From positions 1 to 37,002 of the forward strand of contig CANGHK010000052.1 in the NCBI GenBank assembly GCA_947453625.1: 37,002 nucleotides of DNA. Direction: 5' to 3'. The notes under the pieces are model-generated. The model worked only from the letters and a program-made list of their open reading frames with translations, was not told the origin of the DNA and searched no databases. The stretch comes from Burkholderiales bacterium. Its GTDB lineage: Bacteria; Pseudomonadota; Gammaproteobacteria; Burkholderiales; Burkholderiaceae_C. The stretch's first letter is position 1. Each line of letters starts with the position of its first letter. Positions 8,724 through 17,881 of this stretch are shown here, piece by piece. Position numbers and translations under genes: made by a program.

Positions 8724-9785
8724 ATGCACATCGGCATCCTGACCGGCGGCGGCGACTGCCCCGGCCTGAACGCGGTGATACGCGCCGTCACGCTGGCGCT
8801 GATCAACGAATGCGGGGCGCAGGTCACCGGCATCAAGCGCGGCTTCCTGGGCTTGCTCAGGCGCGAGGTGATGGCGCTGGATGCGCCGGCGGTGGCCGGC
8901 ATCCTGGCCCAGGGCGGCACCATCCTGGGCACCCACAACCGCTGCGATCCCTTCCACTATTTCGGCGCCGGCGGTGCCGATGTCTCGGCCCAGGCGCTGG
9001 ACTATGCGCGTGAACTGGGCTTGGACGCGCTGGTGGCCATAGGCGGCGACGGCACGATGATGATTGCGCACAAGCTGGCCAGGCTGGGCCTGCCGGTGGT
9101 CGGCGTGCCCAAGACGATAGACAACGACCTCTGCCACACCGACCGCAGCTTCGGTTTCGACAGCGCGGTGGCGGTGGTGGCCGAGGCGCTGGACCGGCTC
9201 GAGACCACCGCGCGCAGCCATGGCCGGGTGATGATCGCCGAGACCATGGGCCGCTACGCCGGCTGGATCGCGCTGGAGGGCGGCATGGCCGGGGCGGCCG
9301 ACGTGATCCTGCTGCCCGAGCTGCCGCACCGGCTGGACGCGGTGGTCGAGCGCTGCCGCCAGCGCGAGGCGCGCGAGGGGTACACGCTGATCTGCATCGC
9401 CGAGGGCGCGCGTGCCGATGGCGAAGGCCTGACGGTGGCGCAGACGGTGGCCGACAGCCCCGACCCGCTGCGCCTGGGCGGCGTCGGCGCGCAGCTGGCA
9501 CGCCAGCTGCAACCCCGGCTGCAGAGCGAGGTGCGCGCCACGCTGCTCGGCCATGTCCAGCGCGGCGGCTCGCCCACGCCCTTCGACCGGGTGCTGGCCA
9601 CCCGTTTCGGCTGGCATGCCGCCGAACTGGTGCAGGCCGGCAGCTTCGGCCGCATGGTGGCGCTGCAGGGCGAACGCGTCACCAGCGTGGCGCTGGACCT
9701 GGTGGCCGGCCGCAACCGGCCGGTGCCCGCCGGCCATGAACTGCTGGCCGCGGCGCGCGGCCTGGGGGTGTCGCTGGGGGCTTGA
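8724..9785 (+). CDS. pfkA: 6-phosphofructokinase, mixed (Gly/Lys) type
   Basis: Phosphorylates fructose 6-phosphate to fructose 1,6-bisphosphate in cytosolic glycolysis. It has 353 residues. The N-terminus has the nucleotide loop GGGDCPGLN (8-16). GGDGT (107-111) carries Gly110, equivalent to E. coli Gly104, which normally goes with ATP use. PKTIDND (129-135) carries Lys130, equivalent to position 124, where Lys is typical of PPi-type enzymes, with catalytic Asp133. This Gly/Lys combination marks the mixed-substrate subgroup, so the phosphoryl donor should be tested. The start is the ATG at 8724, with GGAG at 8714-8717; an upstream in-frame extension from 8673 is not supported. Confidence 0.92.
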   Translation: MHIGILTGGGDCPGLNAVIRAVTLALINECGAQVTGIKRGFLGLLRREVMALDAPAVAGILAQGGTILGTHNRCDPFHYFGAGGADVSAQALDYARELGLDALVAIGGDGTMMIAHKLARLGLPVVGVPKTIDNDLCHTDRSFGFDSAVAVVAEALDRLETTARSHGRVMIAETMGRYAGWIALEGGMAGAADVILLPELPHRLDAVVERCRQREAREGYTLICIAEGARADGEGLTVAQTVADSPDPLRLGGVGAQLARQLQPRLQSEVRATLLGHVQRGGSPTPFDRVLATRFGWHAAELVQAGSFGRMVALQGERVTSVALDLVAGRNRPVPAGHELLAAARGLGVSLGA

Positions 9786-9808
9786 TCCGGGGCGGGGGCC
9801 TGTTGCGC

Positions 9809-10597
9809 TCAGGCCGCGCCGCGGTTGCGCTCGCGCACGGCCTCGCGGCGCTGTTCGACATCACCCGCTGCCACCCCGGCGTTGAACTCGCGGGCGCGGG
9901 CTTTCTCCAGCGCCATGCCCTCGCCCAGCGCCAGCGCAAAACCGTCGTTGATCACCGCCTTGTAGCGCAGCAGCATCGCCGGCAGCGTGCCCAGCATGTC
10001 CAGCGCCAGCGCGCGGGCGGCGGGCATCAGGCCTTCGGCCGGCAGCACCCGGTTGACGAAGCCCCAGGCGGCGGCCTGCTCGGCGCTGACCCAGTTGCCG
10101 GTCAACGACACCTCGCGCGCCCGGTAGGGGCCGATCGCGCGGCTGAGCTTTTGCGACAGGCCCCAGCCCGGCGCCACGCCGATGCGGGCATGGGTGTCGG
10201 CGAAGCGCGCGCCCTCGGCCGCCAGCAGCATGTCGCAGGCCAGCGCCAGCTCGAAGCCGCCGGTCACCGCCACGCCGTTGACCGCGGCGATCACCGGGCC
10301 GGCAAAACGGCCCAGCGCGGCCACCGGGTCGCCGATGGGCTTGGCCGCCGGCGCCGCGCCGCCCAGGCTGCCCTGGCCCGAGCCGATCTCCTTCAGGTCC
10401 AGCCCGGCGCAGAAAGCCCGGCCGGCGCCGGTCAGGATCAGCACCCGCACGTCCGGCCGCGCGGCCAGAGCGTCGATCGCCTCGGTCAGCGCCGTCATCA
10501 GCGCCTTGCTCAGCGCGTTCATCGATTGCGGCCGGTTCAGCGTGATCACGGCGTAGCCGGCGGGGTCGATCTCGGTCAGCAACAGGTCAGTGGTCAT
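9809..10597 (-). CDS. Enoyl-CoA hydratase/isomerase (crotonase) family protein
   Basis: A 262-residue crotonase-fold enzyme acting on acyl-CoA. It has the oxyanion motif AFCAGLDLKEIG (61-72) and the second oxyanion strand NGVAVTGGFEL (107-117). Glu116 aligns with Glu144 of rat enoyl-CoA hydratase. The second catalytic Glu (164) aligns with His136 in FADTHARIG, so classical syn-hydration is uncertain. The gene lies 106 bases downstream of the MFS exporter gene on the same strand and is convergent with pfkA (23 bases between stops). The reaction could be hydration, isomerisation or hydrolysis. Confidence 0.85.
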   Translation of the reverse strand: MTTDLLLTEIDPAGYAVITLNRPQSMNALSKALMTALTEAIDALAARPDVRVLILTGAGRAFCAGLDLKEIGSGQGSLGGAAPAAKPIGDPVAALGRFAGPVIAAVNGVAVTGGFELALACDMLLAAEGARFADTHARIGVAPGWGLSQKLSRAIGPYRAREVSLTGNWVSAEQAAAWGFVNRVLPAEGLMPAARALALDMLGTLPAMLLRYKAVINDGFALALGEGMALEKARAREFNAGVAAGDVEQRREAVRERNRGAA

Positions 10598-10682
10598 GGC
10601 TTGGGCGTTTGGGCGAAAAGGGCAGGGAGAGGGAGGCAGTCATGCTGCCATGCCACCGGCCGGCGCGGCTGTCGCCGGCGCG

Positions 10683-10697
10683 GCAGGACTGTCCTGC
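10683..10697. repeat. Near-perfect palindrome between crotonase and MFS genes
   Basis: GCAGGAC at 10683-10689 and GTCCTGC at 10691-10697 are inverted around one base, six bases from the MFS stop codon. It might be an operator or part of a termination structure. No T-run is present. Nothing else is seen in 10598-10703. Confidence 0.3.
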
Positions 10698-10703
10698 TTC
10701 AGC

Positions 10704-11990
10704 TCAGACCTTGGCGGCGGGCGCGGGGCTGGCCTGCGCGAGGGTGTCGCCGGCCTCGTCCGGGTCGCGCAGCAGCCGGTCACGCCTGGCCAGCGTCGGA
10801 AACAGCCCGCTCCACAGCAGCACCACCGCCAGCGTGCCCACGCCGCCCCAGACCACCGAGGCCACCGGTCCCCACAGCGCGGCGGTGGCGCCGGACTCGA
10901 ACTCGCCCAACTGGTTGGACGCGCCGATGAAGACCGAGTTGACCGCGCTGACCCGGCCGCGCATCGCGTCCGGCGTGGCCAGTTGCACCAGCGACTGGCG
11001 GATCACCACGCTGACCATGTCGGCCGCGCCCGAGATCGCCAGCGCCGCCAGCGACAGCAGCAAATGGGTCGACAGCCCGAACACCACCATCGTCAGCCCG
11101 TACAGCGCCACCGCGCCCAGCAGCCAGGCGCCGCTGCGGCGCTGCACCGGCCAGCGCGCCAGCGCCAGCGACATCGCCAGCGCGCCCACCGCCGGCGCCG
11201 CGCGCAACAGGCCCAGGCCCCAGGGGCCGGTGTGCAGCATGTCGCGGGCGAAGATCGGCAGCAGCGCCACCGCGCCGCCCAGCAGCACCGCGAACAGGTC
11301 GAGCGAGATCGCGCCCAGCACCACCGGCCGGCCGGCGATGAAACTCAAGCCGGCCAGCAGCGACGCGACCGAGGCCGGCTCGCGCGCCGGCGGCGCCGCC
11401 CGGGTCGCCAGCCGCAGCACGCAGACCGTGGCCAGCGCAAAGCCCAGCGCCGCCAGGCCGTAGACCGCCGCCGCCCCGGCCGCCGCCCCAGCCGCGTAGA
11501 CGAAGCCGCCTATGGCCGGCCCGGCGATGATCGCGCCCTGCAGCGCCGCCGACGACAGCGCCAGCGCGCTCGGCAGCCGGTGCAGCGGCACCAGCTGCGG
11601 CAGCAGCGCCTGCGAGGTCGGCATCTGCCAGGTCCGCAACACGCCCAGCGCCAGCGACACCGCCAGCAGCGCGCCGCGCCCCATCAGCCCGCTGGCCGAG
11701 GCCAGCGCCAGCGCGACGGCCACCACCACCTGCAGCGACAGCACGGCCAGCAGCACGCGGCGGCGGTCGCTGCGGTCGACATGGTGGCCGGCCGGCAGCG
11801 CCAGCAGCAGCGCGGGCAGGAACTGGGCCAGCCCGACCAGCCCCAGGTCCCAGGCGCTGCCGGTCAGGTCGTACATCTGCCAGCCCAGGGCCACCAGCAG
11901 CATCTGCGATGCGGCGGTGCCGGCCAGGCGCGACAGCCAGAAGCGGCGGAAGTCGGGCAGCGCCAGCAGCCGGGGTTCAGGTGTCGTCAT
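10704..11990 (-). CDS. MFS exporter (EntS-like, MFS_3 type)
   Basis: A 428-residue, roughly 12-segment inner-membrane major facilitator. The N-terminus (DFRRFWLSRLAGTAASQM), then LGLVGLAQFLPALLLALPAG and DRSDRRRVL in the loop between segments 2 and 3, resemble the enterobactin exporter EntS group and related drug or siderophore exporters. The start ATG (11988-11990) lies inside the 3' end of the preceding ABC gene (14-base overlap), so the two are translationally coupled. Substrate is unknown. Co-expression with two ABC half-transporters suggests a combined efflux operon. Confidence 0.87.
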   Translation of the reverse strand: MTTPEPRLLALPDFRRFWLSRLAGTAASQMLLVALGWQMYDLTGSAWDLGLVGLAQFLPALLLALPAGHHVDRSDRRRVLLAVLSLQVVVAVALALASASGLMGRGALLAVSLALGVLRTWQMPTSQALLPQLVPLHRLPSALALSSAALQGAIIAGPAIGGFVYAAGAAAGAAAVYGLAALGFALATVCVLRLATRAAPPAREPASVASLLAGLSFIAGRPVVLGAISLDLFAVLLGGAVALLPIFARDMLHTGPWGLGLLRAAPAVGALAMSLALARWPVQRRSGAWLLGAVALYGLTMVVFGLSTHLLLSLAALAISGAADMVSVVIRQSLVQLATPDAMRGRVSAVNSVFIGASNQLGEFESGATAALWGPVASVVWGGVGTLAVVLLWSGLFPTLARRDRLLRDPDEAGDTLAQASPAPAAKV

Positions 11991-13800
11991 CTTCGAGTTG
12001 CTGCAGTTGCACCAGGCGTTGGTAGAGGCCGCCCTCGATGGCCATCAAGTCGGCGTGGCGGCCGCGCTCGGCGATGCGGCCGTGGTTCAGCACGACGATG
12101 GTGTCGGCATCGCGCACGGTCGACAGCCGGTGGGCGATGGCCAGCACCGTGACCCGGCCGTGCAGCGCGGCCAGCGAGCGCTGCACCCTGGCCTCGGTCT
12201 CGCTGTCGATATGCGCGGTGGCTTCGTCGAGCAGCAGCAGCGTGGGCTGGCCGGCCAGCGCGCGGGCCAGCGCGATCAGCTGCTTCTCGCCCACCGCCAG
12301 CCGGGCGCCGCCCTCGCCCAGCGGTGTGTCGTAGCCCTGCGCCAGCCGGCTGATGAAGTCGTGGGCGTTGGCGGCGCGGGCCGCGGCCTCGACCGCGGCG
12401 TCGTCCAGCGCGCGGCCCATCGTGATGTTGTCGCGCGCGCTGGCCGCCAGCAGGAAGGGCTCTTGCGGCACCAGGCCGACGCTGCGCCGGAACTCCACGT
12501 CGGCCAGGTCGGCGATCGGCTGGCCGTCCATCCACAGCGAGCCGGCCGGCGCGGGGTAGAAGCGCAGCAACAGCGACAACAGCGTGCTCTTGCCGCTGCC
12601 GGTGTGGCCGACGATGCCGACGAACTGCCCGGCCGCAATCTCCAGGTTCAGCCCGTGCAGCACAGTGCGGCCGCTCTGGTAGCCGAAGCTCAGGTCGCGC
12701 ACCGAGATCCGCCCGGCGCTGACCCGGCCCTGGGCGCTGGCCTGCGGCGCCTGCGGCTCGGCCAGCAAGGTGTTGACGCGGGCCGCGGCCACCACCGCCT
12801 GCTGCAACTGCGAGAACTGCATCGTGATCTGGATCAGCGGCTCGACCACCCGGCCGATATAGCTGACGAAGGCGTAGAGCACGCCCACCTCCAGCGCATT
12901 CAGCCCGGCACCCGCCGCGCCCGCCGCGCCGTCACGCAGGCCGTAGACCGCGATCACCGCCGCCAGCATCGCGACATTGAGCAAATCCAGCGCCGGCCGC
13001 AGCAGCCAGGCGTTGGCGCGCAGCTCGGCGCGGCGCGAGTCGTAATGGGCGCGGTTGGTGGCGGCAAAGCGGGCCGCGAAGCGCTCGCCCGCGCCGCTGG
13101 CCTGGATCACCGCCATGCCGGCGATGGTCTCGGCGGTCTGGGCGTTGATGTCGCTGCGCAGCGCGCGGGTGCGCGCCACCGCCGGGGCCGACAGCCGCTG
13201 GTAGAGCCAGACTATGCCCGCCACCGCCGGCACCAGCAGGCCGACGATCAGCATCAGCCGCCAGTTCAGCAGTGCCATCGTCGCCATCATCGTGGTCAGC
13301 ATGATCACGCTGTCGAGCATCACGAACAGCAGCTGCACATACAGCGTCTTGACCGCCTCGGTGTCGTTGGTGACGCGGCTGACCAACTGGCCGGTGATGG
13401 CGCGGTCGAAATAGGCCATAGGCAGGCGCAGCACATGGCCGTAGACCTGCTCGCGCAGCCGCTGCACCGAGCGCATCGCCACCCCGGCCAGCCGCACCAG
13501 CTGCCCGTAGCGCAGCGCGTTGGCCAGCCAGCCGGCGACCAGCGCGCCGCCCAGCAGGCCGGCGATCTCGGCCAGGCTGCCGGCGCGCGGCAGCAGGTGG
13601 CGGTCGATGAAGGCCTTGCCCAGCAGCGGGCCCAGCGCCTCCAGCGCGGCGGCCAGCACCAGCCAGACGACCGCCCGGCGCAGCAGCGGCAAGTCGGGCG
13701 CGGCGCTGCGCACCAGCAGCGCCAGCGCGGCGCGGCGCGCTGGCGCGTCGGGCTTGGCCGTGGCGGAATTGTTGGCGTTGATGGCCAGATCAGCGTCCAT
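11977..13800 (-). CDS. ABC exporter half-transporter, MdlB-like (catalytic Walker B)
   Basis: A 607-residue fusion of a six-helix type I exporter membrane domain (about residues 35-340) and an ATPase domain (365-600). Walker A is GHTGSGKST with Lys404. Walker B is [12 protein letters not shown] with catalytic Glu526, and the switch His lies in IAHRLST. The signature is degenerate: LAVGEKQ (501-507) instead of LSGGQ. This fits the subunit of a heterodimer that supplies a working Walker B but a poor signature, as in E. coli MdlB. It overlaps the partner gene upstream by 11 bases and the MFS gene downstream by 14 bases. Confidence 0.9.
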   Translation of the reverse strand: MDADLAINANNSATAKPDAPARRAALALLVRSAAPDLPLLRRAVVWLVLAAALEALGPLLGKAFIDRHLLPRAGSLAEIAGLLGGALVAGWLANALRYGQLVRLAGVAMRSVQRLREQVYGHVLRLPMAYFDRAITGQLVSRVTNDTEAVKTLYVQLLFVMLDSVIMLTTMMATMALLNWRLMLIVGLLVPAVAGIVWLYQRLSAPAVARTRALRSDINAQTAETIAGMAVIQASGAGERFAARFAATNRAHYDSRRAELRANAWLLRPALDLLNVAMLAAVIAVYGLRDGAAGAAGAGLNALEVGVLYAFVSYIGRVVEPLIQITMQFSQLQQAVVAAARVNTLLAEPQAPQASAQGRVSAGRISVRDLSFGYQSGRTVLHGLNLEIAAGQFVGIVGHTGSGKSTLLSLLLRFYPAPAGSLWMDGQPIADLADVEFRRSVGLVPQEPFLLAASARDNITMGRALDDAAVEAAARAANAHDFISRLAQGYDTPLGEGGARLAVGEKQLIALARALAGQPTLLLLDEATAHIDSETEARVQRSLAALHGRVTVLAIAHRLSTVRDADTIVVLNHGRIAERGRHADLMAIEGGLYQRLVQLQQLEDDDT

Positions 13801-15583
13801 CGTCGGCCTCTCGCGGGCTGGCGTCGGCGTCGTCCAGCGCGGCCTCGAGCTGCTGCACCCGCCATTGGGTGGCGTACCAGCCTGGATGGCCGTCGGCCTG
13901 GCTCAGCGAAGCCAGCTCGCGGTGGCTGCCCTGCTCGGTGATGCGGCCATGGCGCAGCACGGCGATCTGGTCGGCGTCCATCACGGTGGCCAGCCGGTGG
14001 CTGACGATGACCACGGTGCGGCCCTCGCGCTGGCGGCGCAGATGCGCCAGGATGGTCGCCGCGGTGCCGGTGTCGACGGCCGACAGCGCGTCGTCGAGCA
14101 GCAGCAGCGGGGCGTCGGCCAGCAGCGCGCGGGCGATCGCCACGCGCTGGCGCTGGCCGCCCGACAGCGTGATGCCGCGCTCGCCCACCGGCGTGTCGTA
14201 ACCCCGTGGCAGGCGGGTGATGTCGTCATGCACCGCGGCGTCGCGCGCGGCGGCCTCGATCTGGGCCCGGCTCGCGTCGGGCCGCGCCAGCGCGATGTTC
14301 TCGGCCACGCTGCCCGAGAACAGAAAGGGTTCTTGCGGCACCCAGGCGATGGCCTGGCGCAGGGCGGCCAGGCGGTGCTCGTCCAGCGCCGCGCCGCCCC
14401 AGGTGATGCTGCCCTGCTGCGCCGCCCATTGGCGCTGTAGCAGCTTGAGCAGCGTGCTCTTGCCGGCGCCGGTGGGGCCCACCAGGCCCAGGGTCTGGCC
14501 GGCCGGCAGCGCGAAGCCGACACCGGCCAGCGCCGGCTGGGCCTGGCCCGGGTAGCTGAACTGCAGGCCGTCGGCGCGCAGCGTGCCCGGCGTCACCTCG
14601 CTCAGCGTGCCGCCGTCGGTCACCGTCAGCGGGGCGTCCAGCACCGGCGCCAGCCTGGCCCAGGCGGCGCGGCCGCGCTCGATCAGGCTCAGCACCCAGC
14701 CGGCGGCAAACATCGGCCAGATCAGCTGGCCGAGGTAGAGGCCGAAGCTGGTCAACTGGCCCACCGTCATCTCGCCGCGCCACACCAGCCAGCCGCCAAA
14801 GCCCAGCGACAGCGCCATCGCCGCGTTCAGCGTGCCGCCCACCGCCGGTTCGTAGCCGGCCTCCCAGCGCTGGGCGCGCAGGCCGGCGTCCGAGGCCGCG
14901 CCGGCCAGGCGGCCGAACTGCGCGCTGCTGTGCGCCTCCAGCCCCAGCGCGCGCAGCGTGCGCACCCCCGCCAGGGTTTCCTGCACCTGGTCGTTGAGCG
15001 CGCCGAAAGCATCCAGCGCGCGCCGCGACGCGCTGTGCAGATGGGTCGAGATCCACCAGAACGCCAGCGCCATCAGCGGGAAGGGCAGCAAGGTCACCAG
15101 CGCCAGCCGCCAGTCCACGCCCAGCGTCATCGTCGCCACCACCAGCAGCAGCGTCATCGTGCCGTCGAAGCCGGCCAGCATGGCCTCGCCGGCCGCCATC
15201 TCGACCGCGTCGACATCGTTGGTGGCCAGCGCCATCAGATCGCCGGTGCGCTGGGTCTGGTAGAAGCGCGGGCCTTGCAGCAGCAGGCGCCGGTAGAGCT
15301 GCAGGCGCAGGTCCACGCCCATCCGGTAGGCGGTGGCGTAGAGCACCAGCCGCCAGGCCACGCGCAGGCCGTAGATGGCCGCGCCGGCACCCAGCAGCAG
15401 CGCGATCTCGCGCCAGAGCGCTGCCGGCGCCAGCTGTTGCGCGACCAGGCCGTCGACCATGTGGCCGATCTGCCGCGGCAGCCAAACGCCGAGCAGCGCG
15501 ATGCCCGCGAGCATCGTCCCGGCCGCCGCGTAGGCCCGCCAATGGCGAAACAGAAAACCACCGATCAGGCGGGACAGGGTCAT
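13790..15583 (-). CDS. ABC exporter half-transporter, MdlA-like (degenerate Walker B)
   Basis: A 597-residue partner of the next gene. The membrane domain spans about residues 1-305 and the ATPase domain 335-590. Walker A is GPTGAGKST with Lys375, and the signature LSGGQRQR (473-480) is canonical. Walker B ends in LLLLDDALS, so the catalytic Glu is replaced by Asp498. Together the pair has one good site (this signature plus the partner's Walker A/B) and one degenerate site. The transported substrate (lipid, drug or peptide) cannot be told. It is first in a three-gene overlapping operon and divergent from the antiporter gene; the 217 bases between hold no clear promoter by eye. Confidence 0.9.
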   Translation of the reverse strand: MTLSRLIGGFLFRHWRAYAAAGTMLAGIALLGVWLPRQIGHMVDGLVAQQLAPAALWREIALLLGAGAAIYGLRVAWRLVLYATAYRMGVDLRLQLYRRLLLQGPRFYQTQRTGDLMALATNDVDAVEMAAGEAMLAGFDGTMTLLLVVATMTLGVDWRLALVTLLPFPLMALAFWWISTHLHSASRRALDAFGALNDQVQETLAGVRTLRALGLEAHSSAQFGRLAGAASDAGLRAQRWEAGYEPAVGGTLNAAMALSLGFGGWLVWRGEMTVGQLTSFGLYLGQLIWPMFAAGWVLSLIERGRAAWARLAPVLDAPLTVTDGGTLSEVTPGTLRADGLQFSYPGQAQPALAGVGFALPAGQTLGLVGPTGAGKSTLLKLLQRQWAAQQGSITWGGAALDEHRLAALRQAIAWVPQEPFLFSGSVAENIALARPDASRAQIEAAARDAAVHDDITRLPRGYDTPVGERGITLSGGQRQRVAIARALLADAPLLLLDDALSAVDTGTAATILAHLRRQREGRTVVIVSHRLATVMDADQIAVLRHGRITEQGSHRELASLSQADGHPGWYATQWRVQQLEAALDDADASPREADDGR

Positions 15584-15800
15584 GGGGGAGGGAGGCGGGC
15601 CGCGGTGAGGGGCGGGCCCAAGCCACCCGACTGCGTCGGCGGCGTGAGGGCAGAAAGGGCGAAAGTGGCGGATTCTAGAGGGCAGGCGCCGGGTGCGGGT
15701 TGGCTCGCGCGCTGTCCCGTGACCCGTGATCCATGAGCCGCCGAGAGTCTGTCACACTGCCCGCCCGCCCACCGACCACCCCGCCCGCGGCCCACGCTCG

Positions 15801-17000
15801 ATGAACACCACCGAAATCTTCCTGATTGCGATGACCGTCATCTTCACCGTCCCCTACCTGGTCTGGCGTCTGGGGCGTACCGACCATTTCGCGCCACTGG
15901 TGGTGGTGCAGATACTGACCGGTATCGCGCTGGGCCCCGCGGTGCTGGGGGCGGCGTTTCCCGAGGCCTACCGCTTCGTCTTCAACCCGGTGGTGGTCCA
16001 GTCGCTCAACGGCCTGGCTTGGTGGGCGGTGATGCTGTTCGTCTTCATCGCCGGCATCGAGCTCGACCTGCGCCAGGCCTGGGTCCACCGGCGCGAGAGC
16101 GGCATCACCGCGTCGCTAGCGCTGGGTGCGCCGCTGCTGCTGGGCAGCGTGGCCGCGCTGGGCTTGCTCGTCGCACCGGGTTGGGTCGGTCCCCAGGCCC
16201 AGCCCTGGCAGTTCGTGCTGGGCATGGGCATGGCTTGCGCGGTGACGGCGCTGCCCATCCTGATCCTGTTGCTGGAAAAGATCGATCTCCTGCGCCAGCC
16301 TGTCGGCCAGCGCATCCTGCGCTATGCCAGCCTGGATGACATCCTGATCTGGGGCGTGCTGTCGCTGATCCTGATGGACTGGCAACGGGTGGGCAAGCAG
16401 GCGCTCTTCCTGGCTGGCTTCGCGCTCGCGAGCTTGCTGTTGCGCCGGCTGATGACCTGGATGCCCGCGCGCGACCGCTGGCATGCCAGCCTGGTCTGGC
16501 TGGCGGTCTGCGGTTTCGGCGCCGACTGTTCCGGCCTGCACTTCATGGTCGGGGCCTTCCTGGCCGGTGTGGTGATCGATGCGCAGTGGTTCGACCAGCG
16601 CCAGCTCGACTTGCTGCGCCACCATGTGCTGCTGGTGCTGATGCCGGTGTTCTTTCTCAGCACCGGGCTGCGCACCGGCTGGTCGCTGGGCGGCGCGGCG
16701 GTGTTGCTGGTCGCGGCCCTGCTGCTGCTGGTCTCGGTCGCGGGCAAGCTGCTGGGCGTCGCGATGGCCGGCCGCATCCTGGGTTGGCCGCCCGGCGAGA
16801 GTGCTCTGATCGGCTGGCTGTTGCAGACCAAGGCGCTGATCATGATCATCTTCGTCAACATCCTGCTCGACAAGCAGATGATCACCGGTGACGCCTTCAC
16901 CGCCTTGCTGCTGATGGCCGTTGCCAGCACCATGCTGACGATCCCGGTGGTCTCGCCCATGCTGGCCAGGTTGCGGGGCGGGCGGCCGGTTCACCCTTGA
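15801..17000 (+). CDS. Cation/proton antiporter (CPA2, KefB/NapA-like)
   Basis: A 399-residue inner-membrane protein with about 12-13 hydrophobic segments, of the Na+/H+ exchanger domain family. FIAGIELDLRQAWVHRR, GMACAVTALPILI and HFMVGAFLAGVVIDA match helices of CPA2 exchangers. There is no C-terminal TrkA-N or RCK domain, so it is shorter than KefB/KefC. The start ATG at 15801 was chosen over an upstream in-frame start at 15726 because the 25 extra residues are polar and proline-rich. No strong Shine-Dalgarno sequence is visible. It probably exchanges Na+ or K+ for protons. Confidence 0.87.
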   Translation: MNTTEIFLIAMTVIFTVPYLVWRLGRTDHFAPLVVVQILTGIALGPAVLGAAFPEAYRFVFNPVVVQSLNGLAWWAVMLFVFIAGIELDLRQAWVHRRESGITASLALGAPLLLGSVAALGLLVAPGWVGPQAQPWQFVLGMGMACAVTALPILILLLEKIDLLRQPVGQRILRYASLDDILIWGVLSLILMDWQRVGKQALFLAGFALASLLLRRLMTWMPARDRWHASLVWLAVCGFGADCSGLHFMVGAFLAGVVIDAQWFDQRQLDLLRHHVLLVLMPVFFLSTGLRTGWSLGGAAVLLVAALLLLVSVAGKLLGVAMAGRILGWPPGESALIGWLLQTKALIMIIFVNILLDKQMITGDAFTALLLMAVASTMLTIPVVSPMLARLRGGRPVHP

Positions 17001-17038
17001 CCGGTGCGGCCAGGGTTGCAGGCCCTGGCCTGCGGCTC

Positions 17039-17797
17039 TCAGGCCTCGCGGATGTCGGCAGTCACCAACTGGCCGAAATCGGCCCGCTCCAGCCGCGCCA
17101 GCAGGCGGGCAGCGCAGTCAGCCGGGCTGAGCAGCGCGCCGTCGGCCTGCAGCTTGACGAAGCGGGCGTGGTCGGGGAACAGCGCCGGGTCGCCGGCGCG
17201 CAGCTGCACCTGCATGTCGGTGTCGATCACGCCGGGCGCCATGGACACCACCCGCGCCGGGTTGGCCTTCGCGGCCTGCTCCAGCGCCACCGCACGGGTG
17301 AAATGGTCCATGCCGGCCTTGGCTGCGCAGTAGACCGCGCTGCCGGCCATCGCGTTGCGGCCCAGGCCCGATGAGATATTGAGCACCCGGCGCTGGCCTG
17401 GCCAGGCGCGGGTGGCGTCGAGAAACACCGCGCTGAGCAGCATCGCCGACTCCAGCCCGACGCGCAGGCCCTGGACGATCTCGGCCAGCGGCACCCGGTC
17501 CAGCGGGGCCAGCTCGCCGATCACGCCGGCGTTGTTGATCAGCGTGACGCTGGCCAGCGTCGCGCCATCGAAGGCCTCGAGCCAGGCCTGCAGGCGCAGC
17601 GCCGTCGGGCCGGCATCGGTCAGATCGGCGGTCCACTGCTCGAGCGGCACGCCGGCCACGTCGGCCTGGGCCTGCAGCGCCGGGTTGGCGTTGCGGGCGA
17701 TGCCCAGCACGCTGTGGCCGGGCAGCAGGCGCTGCAGCACGAGCGCGGCGCCCAGGCCGCGGGAGGATCCGGTGATGAGGGTGAGGTGGGTGATCAT
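17039..17797 (-). CDS. Short-chain dehydrogenase/reductase (YueD/sepiapterin reductase-like)
   Basis: A 252-residue NAD(P)H-dependent oxidoreductase. The cofactor loop TGSSRGLG is at 9-16, NNAG at 88-91, and the catalytic residues are Ser142/Ser143, Tyr156 and Lys160 in YCAAK. The C-terminal part (APGVIDTDMQ, then a region with Phe, Leu and Gly before a Pro-containing segment) resembles the benzil reductase/sepiapterin reductase branch. These enzymes reduce ketones or diketones; the substrate is unknown. It lies on the same strand as the downstream-reading CoA-transferase gene, beyond the 72-bp repeats, so a shared transcript is possible. Confidence 0.86.
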   Translation of the reverse strand: MITHLTLITGSSRGLGAALVLQRLLPGHSVLGIARNANPALQAQADVAGVPLEQWTADLTDAGPTALRLQAWLEAFDGATLASVTLINNAGVIGELAPLDRVPLAEIVQGLRVGLESAMLLSAVFLDATRAWPGQRRVLNISSGLGRNAMAGSAVYCAAKAGMDHFTRAVALEQAAKANPARVVSMAPGVIDTDMQVQLRAGDPALFPDHARFVKLQADGALLSPADCAARLLARLERADFGQLVTADIREA

Positions 17798-17881
17798 GGG
17801 CAGCGAGCCTACCCATTGAGGCCGGGTCGGGATGTCACGTCCGCATCTCCCTTCCCGCTACGGCGTTGGCCGCCCGGCCCG

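Noticed and set aside
6020-8938. Very long minus-strand open frame (over 900 codons) opposite the ammonia-lyase, S10 peptidase and pfkA genes
   Set aside because: It is opposite three genes with clear catalytic motifs, has a Gln/Arg/His-rich low-complexity composition, and is expected by chance in such GC-rich DNA.
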